A DNA stretch of 18,223 nucleotides, from assembly GCA_027008345.1 (NCBI GenBank), contig JALTBU010000185.1, positions 1-18,223 on the forward strand, written 5' to 3'. A program made the translations under genes and the position numbers. The DNA is from Nautiliaceae bacterium. GTDB taxonomy: Bacteria; Campylobacterota; Campylobacteria; Campylobacterales; Nautiliaceae. Every line of letters begins with the position of its first letter. Within the stretch, counting starts at the first letter, position 1. Positions 7,146 to 15,292 of the stretch are shown here, piece by piece. Under the pieces are notes generated by a model that was given only the letters and a program-made list of their open reading frames with translations, searched no databases and was not told the origin of the DNA.

Positions 7146-7910
7146 TTATACTGCCTGTTTTGAAAGTTTTTCAAATTTTTCACTGTCTCCTTCAATAAAT
7201 GCCCTTACTATCGGATTTTTTGAATTTTTAAATTCTTCAACACTGCCATATTCTACAATAACACCATTATAGAGTAAAGCCACATAATCGGCACTTTTAA
7301 ACGTCTCTTTTAAATCATGTGAAATAACTACACTTGTCATATTGTGCTTTCTTGTTAAATTTTCAATCATTTTTGTAATTCTATCACTGATAATTGGGTC
7401 AAGTCCGCTTGTTGGCTCATCATACAGAATATATTTTGGTCTGAGTATTATAGCCCTTGCCGTCGCGGCTCTTTTTCTCATACCTCCGCTTAATTCATGA
7501 GGATATAGATAAGCCACCCTGTTCGCATCAAGTCCGACCATTTCAAGTGTTTTAAACACCTCTTCTTTTATTTGATTCTCTTTCATTTTTGTATGCTCTC
7601 TTAGAGGAAATGCCACATTGTCATAAATATTCATACTATCAAACAAAGCGCCTTCTTGAAATGTAAAACCTACTTTTTTCCTTATTTCATATAGTGTTTT
7701 TAAATCAGCTTTTCCTACATCCACTCCATCAACCAATATTTCTCCACCTGTTGGCTTTAAAAGTCCTACAATATGCTTGATAATGGTTGATTTACCCTGC
7801 CCTGAAAGCCCTAAAATATAAGTAATCTTATTATCATATATTCTAAGATTCACATCTTTTAAAACGACTTTATTACCAAATACTTTTTTAAGATGTTTTA
7901 TTTCAATCAT
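7146..7910 (-). CDS. MlaF-like ABC transporter ATP-binding protein
   Basis: This is an ABC ATPase of the MlaF/Ttg2A group, which energises phospholipid or toluene-tolerance transporters together with an MlaE permease and an MCE protein. I start it at the ATG at 7910 (254 aa), preceded by AAGGG at good spacing. The in-frame upstream extension to 7943 would need a TTG without a ribosome-binding site. Walker A is GLSGQGKST (34-42), with an unusual Gln; the Q-loop FQEGALFDSMNIYDNVAFPL (84-103) is highly typical of MlaF; the signature is LSGGM (140-144); Walker B is ILYDEPTSGLDP (161-172); the switch His is H198. All catalytic residues are present. It lies between mutS (34-base gap) and the adaptor-like gene. 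mlaE and mlaD are not in the window, so its permease must be encoded elsewhere. Confidence 0.88.
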   Translation of the reverse strand: MIEIKHLKKVFGNKVVLKDVNLRIYDNKITYILGLSGQGKSTIIKHIVGLLKPTGGEILVDGVDVGKADLKTLYEIRKKVGFTFQEGALFDSMNIYDNVAFPLREHTKMKENQIKEEVFKTLEMVGLDANRVAYLYPHELSGGMRKRAATARAIILRPKYILYDEPTSGLDPIISDRITKMIENLTRKHNMTSVVISHDLKETFKSADYVALLYNGVIVEYGSVEEFKNSKNPIVRAFIEGDSEKFEKLSKQAV

Positions 7911-7944
7911 TAAAGCCCTTAAATTTTTTATATATTTTATCAAA

Positions 7945-10692
7945 CTATTCTTTTATATCATAATGCAGCTCAATTCCTCTGCTTGTAGTAACAAATCCCT
8001 TAATAACAATCTTTCCTTCATGAACCATTTTATGATGTTTTTTGCAAAGAGGTATTAAATTATATTTGTGGTTTACAGGCATATGCCCAATAAATCCCTC
8101 TTTTGCATTTTCTTTTTCTTTTATGTGATGCACATCATCAACAACCGCTCCGCATATCGCACAGGTGGAGACAAAAAGATTTTTATTATATCGTGAGCGT
8201 TTTTTCTTAATCAACAATTCAAGCTCACTGTATTCTTTTGTAAGTTTTTTTCTTATGTTTTCTGCGGTTTTTAAAAACTCCTCATCCATATATATTGATT
8301 TTGCAAATTCAAGTCCGTATACACTGCTTCCGCTTCCATTTTTTAGCTTCCTGTCATATATGAGTTTTTCTCCGTCAAAATAGACTTCAAGATGCTTAGC
8401 CACAACATTTGGAAGCAAGCTTATTTCTTCTAAATCCATAAGCTGGTGAAGATGAGTTGCAAATACAAATTTTATATGTTTTTTTGAAAGTTTAATTACC
8501 GCACTTGCCACAATACTTAGAGCTGAGAGTGTTTCCGTCCCGTGAGCTATTTCATCACCGAGCACCAGTGAATTTTTATCGGCTCTTTTAAAAATATTTT
8601 TAAGCTCAAGCATTTCAACTGCAAAGGTTGATAAACCTTTTGAGAGATTATCCTTTGCTTCAATTCTTGTAAAAATTCCCTTAAAAGGCTTATATTCCAT
8701 CTCGCTTGGTACAAAAAAACCGCTTTGAGCCAAAAATACAGCTATCCCCACACTTTTCATAAGAGAACTTTTACCTGAACTGTTAATCCCATATAAAAGC
8801 ATTCCGTCAAACTCTGTAAAATCAACATCGTTTGGAACATAAACACCGTTTTCCTGGTTCACTTCAATTAAAGGATGCCTTAAATTTTTAAATACTGTTT
8901 TATCAGAAATTTTAGGTTTAAAAAATTTTTTCTCTTTTGCTGTTTTTGCACTTGAAATTGCAACATCAATTTTTGCTATTTCGCTTGCGAAATCTTCTAA
9001 AAAATCAAATTTCTTCTCAATCTCTTCAAGTTTTTCAAGATAAAGTTTAGAAGTTCTTTTTATTATTTTACTATCAAGCGCCAAAATTTTTTCGCTAAGC
9101 TCATCAATAATATTACCCGTTATTTTTACTGAATTGGTAAGCTGTTTTACATTAAAATCTTTAAAAAAGACATTTTTTTTATCAACTTCCATAAACGTAT
9201 CTAAAAATCTTGATTTTATAAGATTAAACCTGTTTTTTGTAAGAGTTAAATAATGCCCTTCTTTATCCAAAATTCCAATTTCAACCTTAATATCGCCAAG
9301 CGATTCTATTTTTTCTTTTATTTTATTGAGTTCATTAACATAATAACTTTTCTTTTTAATAACCTCATCAAGTTCCTTATCAACTCCTTCTTTAAAAAAA
9401 GACTCTTTAATATCTTCAAATTTTACACCAGTTTTATCAAGCTCGAAATTGTTTTCAATATATTCCAAAAAATTATCAAGTTTAGTCGTTTTTTTGCGAA
9501 GTTTAATATATATTTCACTTCCGGCTTTGAGAGACGAATATAAAAAGTTTATTTCAAACGGATGCAGTTTTTTTATTTTTATTTTTCTGTTTATTTTTTC
9601 TATGTCATAAATTTCTTTTAAAAACGGTTCAAATTCTTTGTACCTGTTTAACATATACTCAACAGCTTTATATCTTTTGTTTAACTCATCTTCATCAAAT
9701 ACAGGATTAAAAAGTCTTTCTTTTATAAGTCTTCTTCCCATGGGTGTTTTTGTTTTGTCTATAAGTTTTAAAACTTTATGGATTTCAAGCTGTTTTATAG
9801 GATTATTTCCAAGATAAACAAACTTTTCATCTTCGATAATTTGTGGCTCTTTTAATTTTTTTAAAAGATTTTTATTATGAGTCAATACAAATTCAAGTAA
9901 AATTGCCAGTGATTCAGTAATTAAAGGATATTTTTCAAGATTCATAACTTCTATCGGACTAAGCAGGCTTTGAATATTATAAACTTTTTTAAATAACTCG
10001 TTTTGATACTCTATTTTCATTCTCGTTTTGTTAATAATTATATTTTTACCGTCAAGTTCTAAATAATTTATTATTTCATCACACTCGACATTTTTTAGTG
10101 TCAGTATAATCTCATTGCTTTTATATGTTTGAAGAAGTCTGAAAAGCTCGTCAAGTGCGAATGTTTTATCCTCTTTCGTAGAATAATTTTCATATATATA
10201 ACTTTTACCGGTATTAAGGTCTATATTTGCAAACCCTACATGATAAGCGTTATATTTTTCAATAATTATACTTGTTACATAATTTTCTGTCTCTTTTGAA
10301 TATTCAACATTTACACCGGGCGAAATTATTTCACTAAGATATCTTTTTACATTTGGAGGGGTGCCTTTTTGTTTTATAAGGATTATTGTATATTTATTCT
10401 CATCAATAAGTCTTTCAAGATATCTATCAAGCGCATGATTTGGAAATCCTGCCATTAAAGGATTTTTAACATCAATTTGAGGAATTGATTTATTTTTTTT
10501 TGTCAGCTGTATATTTAATGTATTTGCAATTTCCCTAGCTTTTCCTACACCTTCTGCCTCATATGTTTCAAAAAATGTTCCGACTTCCATCAAAACTACG
10601 GCATTTGGATAAATTTCGTCATAATATTTTTGAATTTCAAAATATATTTCAGTAAGAAGTTTTTTAGAATTAAGAAGAGCATTAATATCCAT
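7945..10692 (-). CDS. mutS: MutS7-type mismatch-recognition ATPase fused to an HNH endonuclease
   Basis: The 915-residue product combines a full MutS with a nuclease. Domain I (about 15-130) carries the mismatch-wedge motif in GTFFETY (38-44), with F40-F41-E42 in place of E. coli F36-Y37-E38. Connector, lever and clamp regions cover about 135-590. The ATPase domain has Walker A GINSSGKSS (635-643), the DNLSKGLSTF loop (681-690), Walker B LVLGDE (709-714) and THLHQ (746-750). The C-terminal about 75 residues form an HNH domain: C844-x2-C847, H855-H856, N878 and C883-x2-H886-H887. This architecture defines the MutS7 subfamily, known from Campylobacterota, octocoral mitochondria and giant viruses. 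The nuclease presumably replaces the MutL nicking step, which is inference. The ATG is preceded by AAAAAGG. An A9 run lies at codons 64-67. It starts a minus-strand series with the MlaF-like gene. Confidence 0.95.
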   Translation of the reverse strand: MDINALLNSKKLLTEIYFEIQKYYDEIYPNAVVLMEVGTFFETYEAEGVGKAREIANTLNIQLTKKNKSIPQIDVKNPLMAGFPNHALDRYLERLIDENKYTIILIKQKGTPPNVKRYLSEIISPGVNVEYSKETENYVTSIIIEKYNAYHVGFANIDLNTGKSYIYENYSTKEDKTFALDELFRLLQTYKSNEIILTLKNVECDEIINYLELDGKNIIINKTRMKIEYQNELFKKVYNIQSLLSPIEVMNLEKYPLITESLAILLEFVLTHNKNLLKKLKEPQIIEDEKFVYLGNNPIKQLEIHKVLKLIDKTKTPMGRRLIKERLFNPVFDEDELNKRYKAVEYMLNRYKEFEPFLKEIYDIEKINRKIKIKKLHPFEINFLYSSLKAGSEIYIKLRKKTTKLDNFLEYIENNFELDKTGVKFEDIKESFFKEGVDKELDEVIKKKSYYVNELNKIKEKIESLGDIKVEIGILDKEGHYLTLTKNRFNLIKSRFLDTFMEVDKKNVFFKDFNVKQLTNSVKITGNIIDELSEKILALDSKIIKRTSKLYLEKLEEIEKKFDFLEDFASEIAKIDVAISSAKTAKEKKFFKPKISDKTVFKNLRHPLIEVNQENGVYVPNDVDFTEFDGMLLYGINSSGKSSLMKSVGIAVFLAQSGFFVPSEMEYKPFKGIFTRIEAKDNLSKGLSTFAVEMLELKNIFKRADKNSLVLGDEIAHGTETLSALSIVASAVIKLSKKHIKFVFATHLHQLMDLEEISLLPNVVAKHLEVYFDGEKLIYDRKLKNGSGSSVYGLEFAKSIYMDEEFLKTAENIRKKLTKEYSELELLIKKKRSRYNKNLFVSTCAICGAVVDDVHHIKEKENAKEGFIGHMPVNHKYNLIPLCKKHHKMVHEGKIVIKGFVTTSRGIELHYDIKE

Positions 10693-10708
10693 TTTTGCCT
10701 TTTTTATA

Positions 10709-10721
10709 TATAATTATATCA
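10709..10721. promoter_or_regulatory. Palindromic divergent -10 element between mutS and the 91-aa gene
   Basis: TATAATTATA (10709-10718) is a perfect palindrome, giving a plus-strand TATAAT (10709-10714) and a minus-strand TATAAT (10718-10713). The minus copy has the TGA extension (TGATATAAT, 10721-10713). Both predicted starts, near 10721 (plus) and 10706 (minus), lie just before or in the Shine-Dalgarno sequences, so each leader would be about 13-15 bases. The two polymerases cannot occupy the site together. Confidence 0.5.
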
Positions 10722-10733
10722 AAAAGGATTTTA

Positions 10734-11009
10734 ATGAAAAAGTTACTGTTTTTGGGTGTTTTAATATCATTTAGTTTTGCATTTAACTGGAATACGGTTG
10801 TTGGTTTTTTTAAAAAAACAGTAAACACTTTAAGCTATACAATTGAAACAAGCGGAATAAATCCAAGAGTTTATGAATTTGACACACAAGGATATCCGAG
10901 AATGCACTGTGTGGTGGTTTTAAGAAACGACACCCACACAGCCCCTGCAATGCAGTGCATTGAAACCAAGCCGGAATATATTAAAATGAATGAGAAATTA
11001 GCCAAATAA
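10734..11009 (+). CDS. Small exported protein (91 aa)
   Basis: This gene is not recognised. The product begins MKKLLFLGVLISFSFA, a typical Sec signal peptide with a likely cleavage after A16. The mature part of about 75 residues has an amphipathic start (FNWNTVVGFFKKTVNTL) and two cysteines, C59 and C75, in MHCVVVL and MQCIETK. These could form a disulfide in the periplasm. The ATG at 10734 follows AAAAAGGA with normal spacing. An in-frame ATG-less extension to 10695 has no ribosome-binding site and would put charged residues before the signal peptide, so I reject it. The gene is divergent from mutS and shares its promoter core. Its end overlaps convergent prmC by 12 bases. Confidence 0.8.
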   Translation: MKKLLFLGVLISFSFAFNWNTVVGFFKKTVNTLSYTIETSGINPRVYEFDTQGYPRMHCVVVLRNDTHTAPAMQCIETKPEYIKMNEKLAK

Positions 11010-11759
11010 AATTTCAACTCCTCTTACTCTTCCTCCTAAATCATTAAAAAACTCATATTTACATTCAAACTGATTCAAAAATTCGCTTAATGATTTTTTT
11101 TGACTATATCCTATTTCAAGAATTATATTTTTAATTTCGAATTTAACAGCCTTTTTTATAATCTCTCTAACAATATCCAGCCCGTCTTCTCCTCCAAAAA
11201 AAGCAATATCAGGTTCATACTCATTTGGCTTTTGCCAGAAATTCTCCACATAAGGAGGATTTGCCACTAAAATATCGGCCTTTTCTCTAAATAAATCACA
11301 CTTTTTAAATTCAATTCCAACTCCGTGCAATTTTGCATTTTTTCTTGCCACTTCAAGTGCTTTTTCACTGATATCAGTGGCAGTCACTTTTGCATTTGTA
11401 TGTTTTGCAATTTCTATTGCAATAACCCCGCTTCCTGTACAGCAGTCTATCACTTTACATTTTTCATTTTTCATTTTACACTTTTCATTTATAAGTTTTA
11501 TAGCCCTCTCAACCACAATTTCCGTATCATCTCTTGGGATTAGCACCCCTTCTTTTATATAAAACTTATCTCCGTAAAACCAAACTTCTTCAAAAATATA
11601 CTCAATCGGATATCCGCTTTTTATCTTGTTTTGAATTTCAAAATACTCTTTTGGCACTTCTAAATTATCATTCAAAAAAAGCCAGGCTTTATCTTTGTTT
11701 AGTAATTTTTCCAAAATATAACTGCCGTTTTGCTCTTTTAATGCATCTTTTATCTTCAA
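10998..11759 (-). CDS. prmC: Peptide chain release factor N5-glutamine methyltransferase PrmC (HemK)
   Basis: PrmC methylates the Gln of the GGQ motif in release factors RF1 and RF2, using S-adenosylmethionine. The product has 253 residues. The N-terminal helical release-factor-binding region covers about 1-75. IPRDDTE (74-80) matches the family's IPRPETE. The AdoMet motif is DCCTGSGVIAIEIA (105-118), then ATDIS (127-131), and the catalytic NPPY at 167-170. The start is a TTG at 11759 that overlaps the SMC stop codon (TTGA, 11759-11756). There is no in-frame ATG before codon 96, so the TTG is well supported, and translation is probably coupled to the SMC gene. A near-duplicated NEKCK sequence (91-102) sits as an insert before motif I. 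It is the last gene of the operon. Confidence 0.95.
   Translation of the reverse strand: MKIKDALKEQNGSYILEKLLNKDKAWLFLNDNLEVPKEYFEIQNKIKSGYPIEYIFEEVWFYGDKFYIKEGVLIPRDDTEIVVERAIKLINEKCKMKNEKCKVIDCCTGSGVIAIEIAKHTNAKVTATDISEKALEVARKNAKLHGVGIEFKKCDLFREKADILVANPPYVENFWQKPNEYEPDIAFFGGEDGLDIVREIIKKAVKFEIKNIILEIGYSQKKSLSEFLNQFECKYEFFNDLGGRVRGVEILFG
11451..11490 (-). repeat. Short imperfect tandem repeat inside prmC
   Basis: On the minus strand this stretch consists of AATGAAAA(A/G)TGTAAA-type units, read as AATGAAAAGTGTAAA, then ATGAAAAATGAAAAATGTAAA. It encodes the duplicated residues NEKCK-MK-NEKCK (91-102 of PrmC). It looks like a micro-satellite-like expansion in a surface linker between the N-terminal domain and the methyltransferase core. 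Confidence 0.6.
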
Positions 11760-14700
11760 TTTATTTTTATCCCTTCATCAGCTATAAGTTTTACAACTTC
11801 AAATTCCCCACCGGTGTTTCTGAATTTGTAAATATCTATATCTTCCACATCCACAAGCGGTAAATCCGGTGTAACATAAATAACACCAAGCCCTTTTTCA
11901 TTTACAAAATCTTTTAATAGTTTTTGATTTTTAGTAGAAAGGACACTCACCTCATCCAAAATCAAAAACAAATCTGCTTTTTCTTTTATAAATAATTCAA
12001 GCAAACTTACTGCAATTGCAATTTTTAGTAAGATACTTCCTCCGGTTGAACTTTCATTTTTAATAATTTTTAAAACATTTTCTTTTTCATTTTCTATAAA
12101 TTTAACACTTATTTCAATAACATCAATAAGCGAAAAACTCTCTTTATTAACCTCTTTTTTTATAAAACCTAAAAGCTCTTCGACTTTTTTTAATTTTCTT
12201 TCACTGTCGTTTCTTTCAAAAAACTCATCTTCATTTTCCATTTTCATTAGGTTTTGAATAATTTCTCTAATCTCTTCAAAGACTTTCAATATATTTCTTT
12301 TACTCTCTTCAAGTTCTATTCTTATACCTCTAATAATCCCAAAATCAATTTTGCTTAAATTTTGATTTATTCTCTTTACCTGATTTAAAAATTCTTCCTT
12401 ACTTCTTTCAAAACCTTCAAGTTTTTTACTTAAAAGCCCGTCAAGTATATTTTTAAGCTCTTTCATTTTGGCTTTTTTCAAAACTTCAAATTTTTTATTT
12501 TTAAATAAATAAAGCTCATCCACTTTTTCAAGTTCTTCAGGTATAAAACTTGCAAGTTTTTCAAGATTAAAATTAACATCAAGCCCGTTTATTGAAAAAG
12601 CGATTAGAGATGTTTTAACATTACTTGCCACTTCTTTAAATTCAATTTTCTTTTCACTGAGTACCGATTTTTTAGCCCTATAATCTGATATTAAATTTTT
12701 TAAAAATTCATTTGTAGGAACAGTTTCTTCACTTAAATCAATTTTTCTTACTTCATTAATTCCTTCTTTAATAATATCCAATTTTTCATTTAAATTTTGA
12801 ACTTCACTTTCATAATTTGAAATTTTTTCATTTATTCTTAAAAACAGCTGTTTTGAAAATTCATTGATTCTATTTAAATACTCTTCATATTTTTTCAATT
12901 CGTTTTCTTTATCTTTTAAAGAAGAAATAAAATCTTTTTTCTTTTCATATTCCTCTAAATAAAGCTCAATTTGTTTTATTTTATTTAACTCTTTTTCAAC
13001 ATTTTTAATCTCTTTTTCAATTTCGGCAATTCTTTCATCTTTTGAAATTTTACTTTTTTTGATATTTAGCTCATTTATCTCATCATCAATTATTTTTTCC
13101 TGATTTTTAAATTTTTCAGCTAATTCTTTTTTCTTTTTATTAAATTCCGCTTCTTTTTGTTTTAGAAGTTCATTTATTTTTTCTTTTTGCTCTTTTTTTA
13201 GTTTTTTTATTTTTATTCTTATTTCATTAATTTGAGTATTTAGAGATTTTATAATTTCATAAATTTTTTTAATATTTAAATTTATAAGCTTAATCTCTTC
13301 ATTTTTCAATTCATCAATTTTTTTAAGCTCTTTATTTAAATTTTCATTTACATTTTTAATCTCTTCATCAATTGAAATAAATCTTTTTTCAATATCTTTT
13401 ATTTTCTCTTCATTTACTTCTATATTAGAGCTTATCTCTATCTCTTTTGATTTTAACTCATTTTTTAAAATTTCAATTTTTTTATTCTTCTCTTGATTAA
13501 CTGATTCTTCAATAAGTTTGAGTCTGTTTAATTCTTCCTCAGCCTTTGCCATTGTAGGAATTGTTTCAAGTTTTGCACTATCAACCCTTATTCCACACAC
13601 AGGCTCATTTATAATTTTTGGTTTTAACTCTTTTATATCCATACTTAAAAGTTTTTTATCGATAATCGGATATAAATCCTCTTCCCAGTTTTCAACATTC
13701 TGATTTAAAAATTCTTTAAAAGAGTTTGGAACTGTTTTTAATATATTTTGATAAAAGCTTCTTTTTTCATTTATTTTTTTTATATCTTCACTGTAATTTT
13801 TTAAAATTTCTTCTTCTTTTTCTTCAAAATCTCTTTTTATTTTTTTTAATGTTCTTTTAAGCTCATATATTTCATCCAATAGATTATCTTTTAGGGTTTT
13901 TAAAGATTTTTTTTCGCTATTTAATTTTTCTTTTTGTTTTTCAAAGTTATCCCTAATATCCTCTTTTTTAAGATTGAATTTTTCATTTACCTGTTTTATT
14001 TCTTCATTTAATTTTTCTTTTTCTTTGATTTTATTTTCTATCTCTTTTTGTATCTTTTCAATTTCAAGTAAATAATCATTTTCTTTTTTTACAAATTCTT
14101 CTTTTGTTTTTTCAATTTTTTCTTCAAAAATCTCTTCTAAATTTCTTTTTAAAATTATCTCTTCTTCTTTTAATTTTTCTTTTAAAATTCTTTTTTCCCT
14201 TTTTTTACTCTCAATCTCTTCGCCTATCTCTTCAATTTGGTTTTTAATTCCTTTTACAAGCTCATTTAAAGATGTTTTAAGATTGATAAGCCTTTTTTCA
14301 TACTCTTCTTTTTTAGCAATTTCACTTCTTGCTTTTTGTAGTTTTTCAATATTGAATTTCTCTTTTAAATCTTTTATCTCTTCAAGAGTATGGTTTAAAT
14401 CTAAAACTTTATTTTTAATATTTTCTTCAATTTCGCTTAATTTTCTCTCAAAAACACCATATTGTCTTCTCTTTTTATTAATTTTTTTCTCGATATCAGC
14501 TATATGTTTAATAAGCTCATTAACTTCTTTTTCTTCAATCTTTTTTTTATACGAAATTTTTTTCAGCAAAGTATTTACCTCTGCATCAAAATTTAAAAGC
14601 AAATCTTTTAATTCATAAAGTTTTTCAATATTTGAAAACTGATTTTTAAATCTGTTGTAAAAAATAAAATATTTTCTAAAAACAGAAATTTCATCCAAGA

Positions 14701-15292
14701 AATTTTCATAATCAATTTCACCTGCTTCAATTCTGTCAAGAGTAGTAAAAATAACCTCTTTTATGGAATTAGCATCGAAAACCGCTTTATTTACATTAAA
14801 AATTTTATTGTAAAGATTTATAAATGTATTATAATTTCTAACAGTCGTAAGTTTAAAATCAAGATGTTTCCTGTAAAGCCCGTAAATTACTTTTTTATAT
14901 TCTTCATTTGTAACGGGAGAATATCTAAATTCAGCACTTTTAGCATAGTTTACCATACTTTCAAAACTGTTAAAATCCACCTCTTTTACATTAAATTTCT
15001 TTTTACTGAAAATCCTTTTTATGTCTCCTCTTTTTTTATACATCAATACAAAATAATCATCAAATTCATAAACAATAAAAGAATTCTCATACTTAAAATA
15101 AAAATTTTTAAAACTCTCTTTATTCGGATCAATCCCAAGTGCTTTTACATCTGAATTATAAAAAAAGTGAATCGCCCTTATCGCAGTCGTTTTTCCGCTT
15201 CCGTTATCGCCTACAAAAAATATATTTCTTTTACTTAAATCAATTTCAGCATAAGGAAAGTTCGCCGCATTAAAAAAATATATTTTTTTCAT
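11756..15292 (-). CDS. MukB/MksB/JetC-type SMC ATPase
   Basis: This is the ATP-driven, DNA-entrapping core of an SMC complex, 1178 residues. The N-terminal head (1-210) has Walker A GDNGSGKTT (28-36). A first coiled-coil arm covers about 215-510. A compact hinge (about 512-582) carries a NWEEDLYPIIDKKLL segment (535-549) and the EPVCGIRVDSAKLETI stretch (563-578), whose pattern resembles MukB/MksB/JetC hinges rather than the large glycine-rich hinge of canonical Smc. A second arm of matching length covers about 583-890. The C-terminal head has the signature STGGS (1082-1086) and Walker B FLILDE (1109-1114), with catalytic E1114. All ATPase motifs are intact. It overlaps the 169-aa gene by four bases (ATGA) and prmC by four (TTGA). 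MksB and JetC cannot be told apart on sequence alone; the absent nuclease gene favours an MksB-like role. Confidence 0.88.
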   Translation of the reverse strand: MKKIYFFNAANFPYAEIDLSKRNIFFVGDNGSGKTTAIRAIHFFYNSDVKALGIDPNKESFKNFYFKYENSFIVYEFDDYFVLMYKKRGDIKRIFSKKKFNVKEVDFNSFESMVNYAKSAEFRYSPVTNEEYKKVIYGLYRKHLDFKLTTVRNYNTFINLYNKIFNVNKAVFDANSIKEVIFTTLDRIEAGEIDYENFLDEISVFRKYFIFYNRFKNQFSNIEKLYELKDLLLNFDAEVNTLLKKISYKKKIEEKEVNELIKHIADIEKKINKKRRQYGVFERKLSEIEENIKNKVLDLNHTLEEIKDLKEKFNIEKLQKARSEIAKKEEYEKRLINLKTSLNELVKGIKNQIEEIGEEIESKKREKRILKEKLKEEEIILKRNLEEIFEEKIEKTKEEFVKKENDYLLEIEKIQKEIENKIKEKEKLNEEIKQVNEKFNLKKEDIRDNFEKQKEKLNSEKKSLKTLKDNLLDEIYELKRTLKKIKRDFEEKEEEILKNYSEDIKKINEKRSFYQNILKTVPNSFKEFLNQNVENWEEDLYPIIDKKLLSMDIKELKPKIINEPVCGIRVDSAKLETIPTMAKAEEELNRLKLIEESVNQEKNKKIEILKNELKSKEIEISSNIEVNEEKIKDIEKRFISIDEEIKNVNENLNKELKKIDELKNEEIKLINLNIKKIYEIIKSLNTQINEIRIKIKKLKKEQKEKINELLKQKEAEFNKKKKELAEKFKNQEKIIDDEINELNIKKSKISKDERIAEIEKEIKNVEKELNKIKQIELYLEEYEKKKDFISSLKDKENELKKYEEYLNRINEFSKQLFLRINEKISNYESEVQNLNEKLDIIKEGINEVRKIDLSEETVPTNEFLKNLISDYRAKKSVLSEKKIEFKEVASNVKTSLIAFSINGLDVNFNLEKLASFIPEELEKVDELYLFKNKKFEVLKKAKMKELKNILDGLLSKKLEGFERSKEEFLNQVKRINQNLSKIDFGIIRGIRIELEESKRNILKVFEEIREIIQNLMKMENEDEFFERNDSERKLKKVEELLGFIKKEVNKESFSLIDVIEISVKFIENEKENVLKIIKNESSTGGSILLKIAIAVSLLELFIKEKADLFLILDEVSVLSTKNQKLLKDFVNEKGLGVIYVTPDLPLVDVEDIDIYKFRNTGGEFEVVKLIADEGIKIN

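Noticed and set aside
7911..7943. N-terminal extension of the MlaF-like ATPase by 11 residues
   Set aside because: It would start at a TTG without a ribosome-binding site; the ATG at 7910 has AAGGG and begins right at the conserved MIEIKHLKK strand.
10695..10733. Upstream extension of the 91-aa protein
   Set aside because: It uses a non-ATG start overlapping the promoter and would place extra residues before a perfect signal peptide; the ATG at 10734 has a strong Shine-Dalgarno.
11325..11863. Plus-strand frames opposite prmC and the end of the SMC gene
   Set aside because: Phe/Ser/Leu-rich translations are typical of antisense of Lys/Glu-rich genes, and none has a ribosome-binding site or recognisable domain.
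12000..15200. Repetitive look of the coiled-coil coding region as a DNA repeat
   Set aside because: The recurring AAATTTTT/TTCTTC words follow from Lys/Glu/Ile-rich coiled-coil codons in AT-rich DNA; no true tandem or dispersed repeat unit is conserved.
11756..15292. Canonical Smc or Rad50/SbcC
   Set aside because: The hinge is small and MukB/JetC-like rather than the large glycine-rich Smc hinge, there is no CxxC zinc hook as in Rad50, and the neighbours fit kleisin and KITE subunits rather than Mre11/SbcD.
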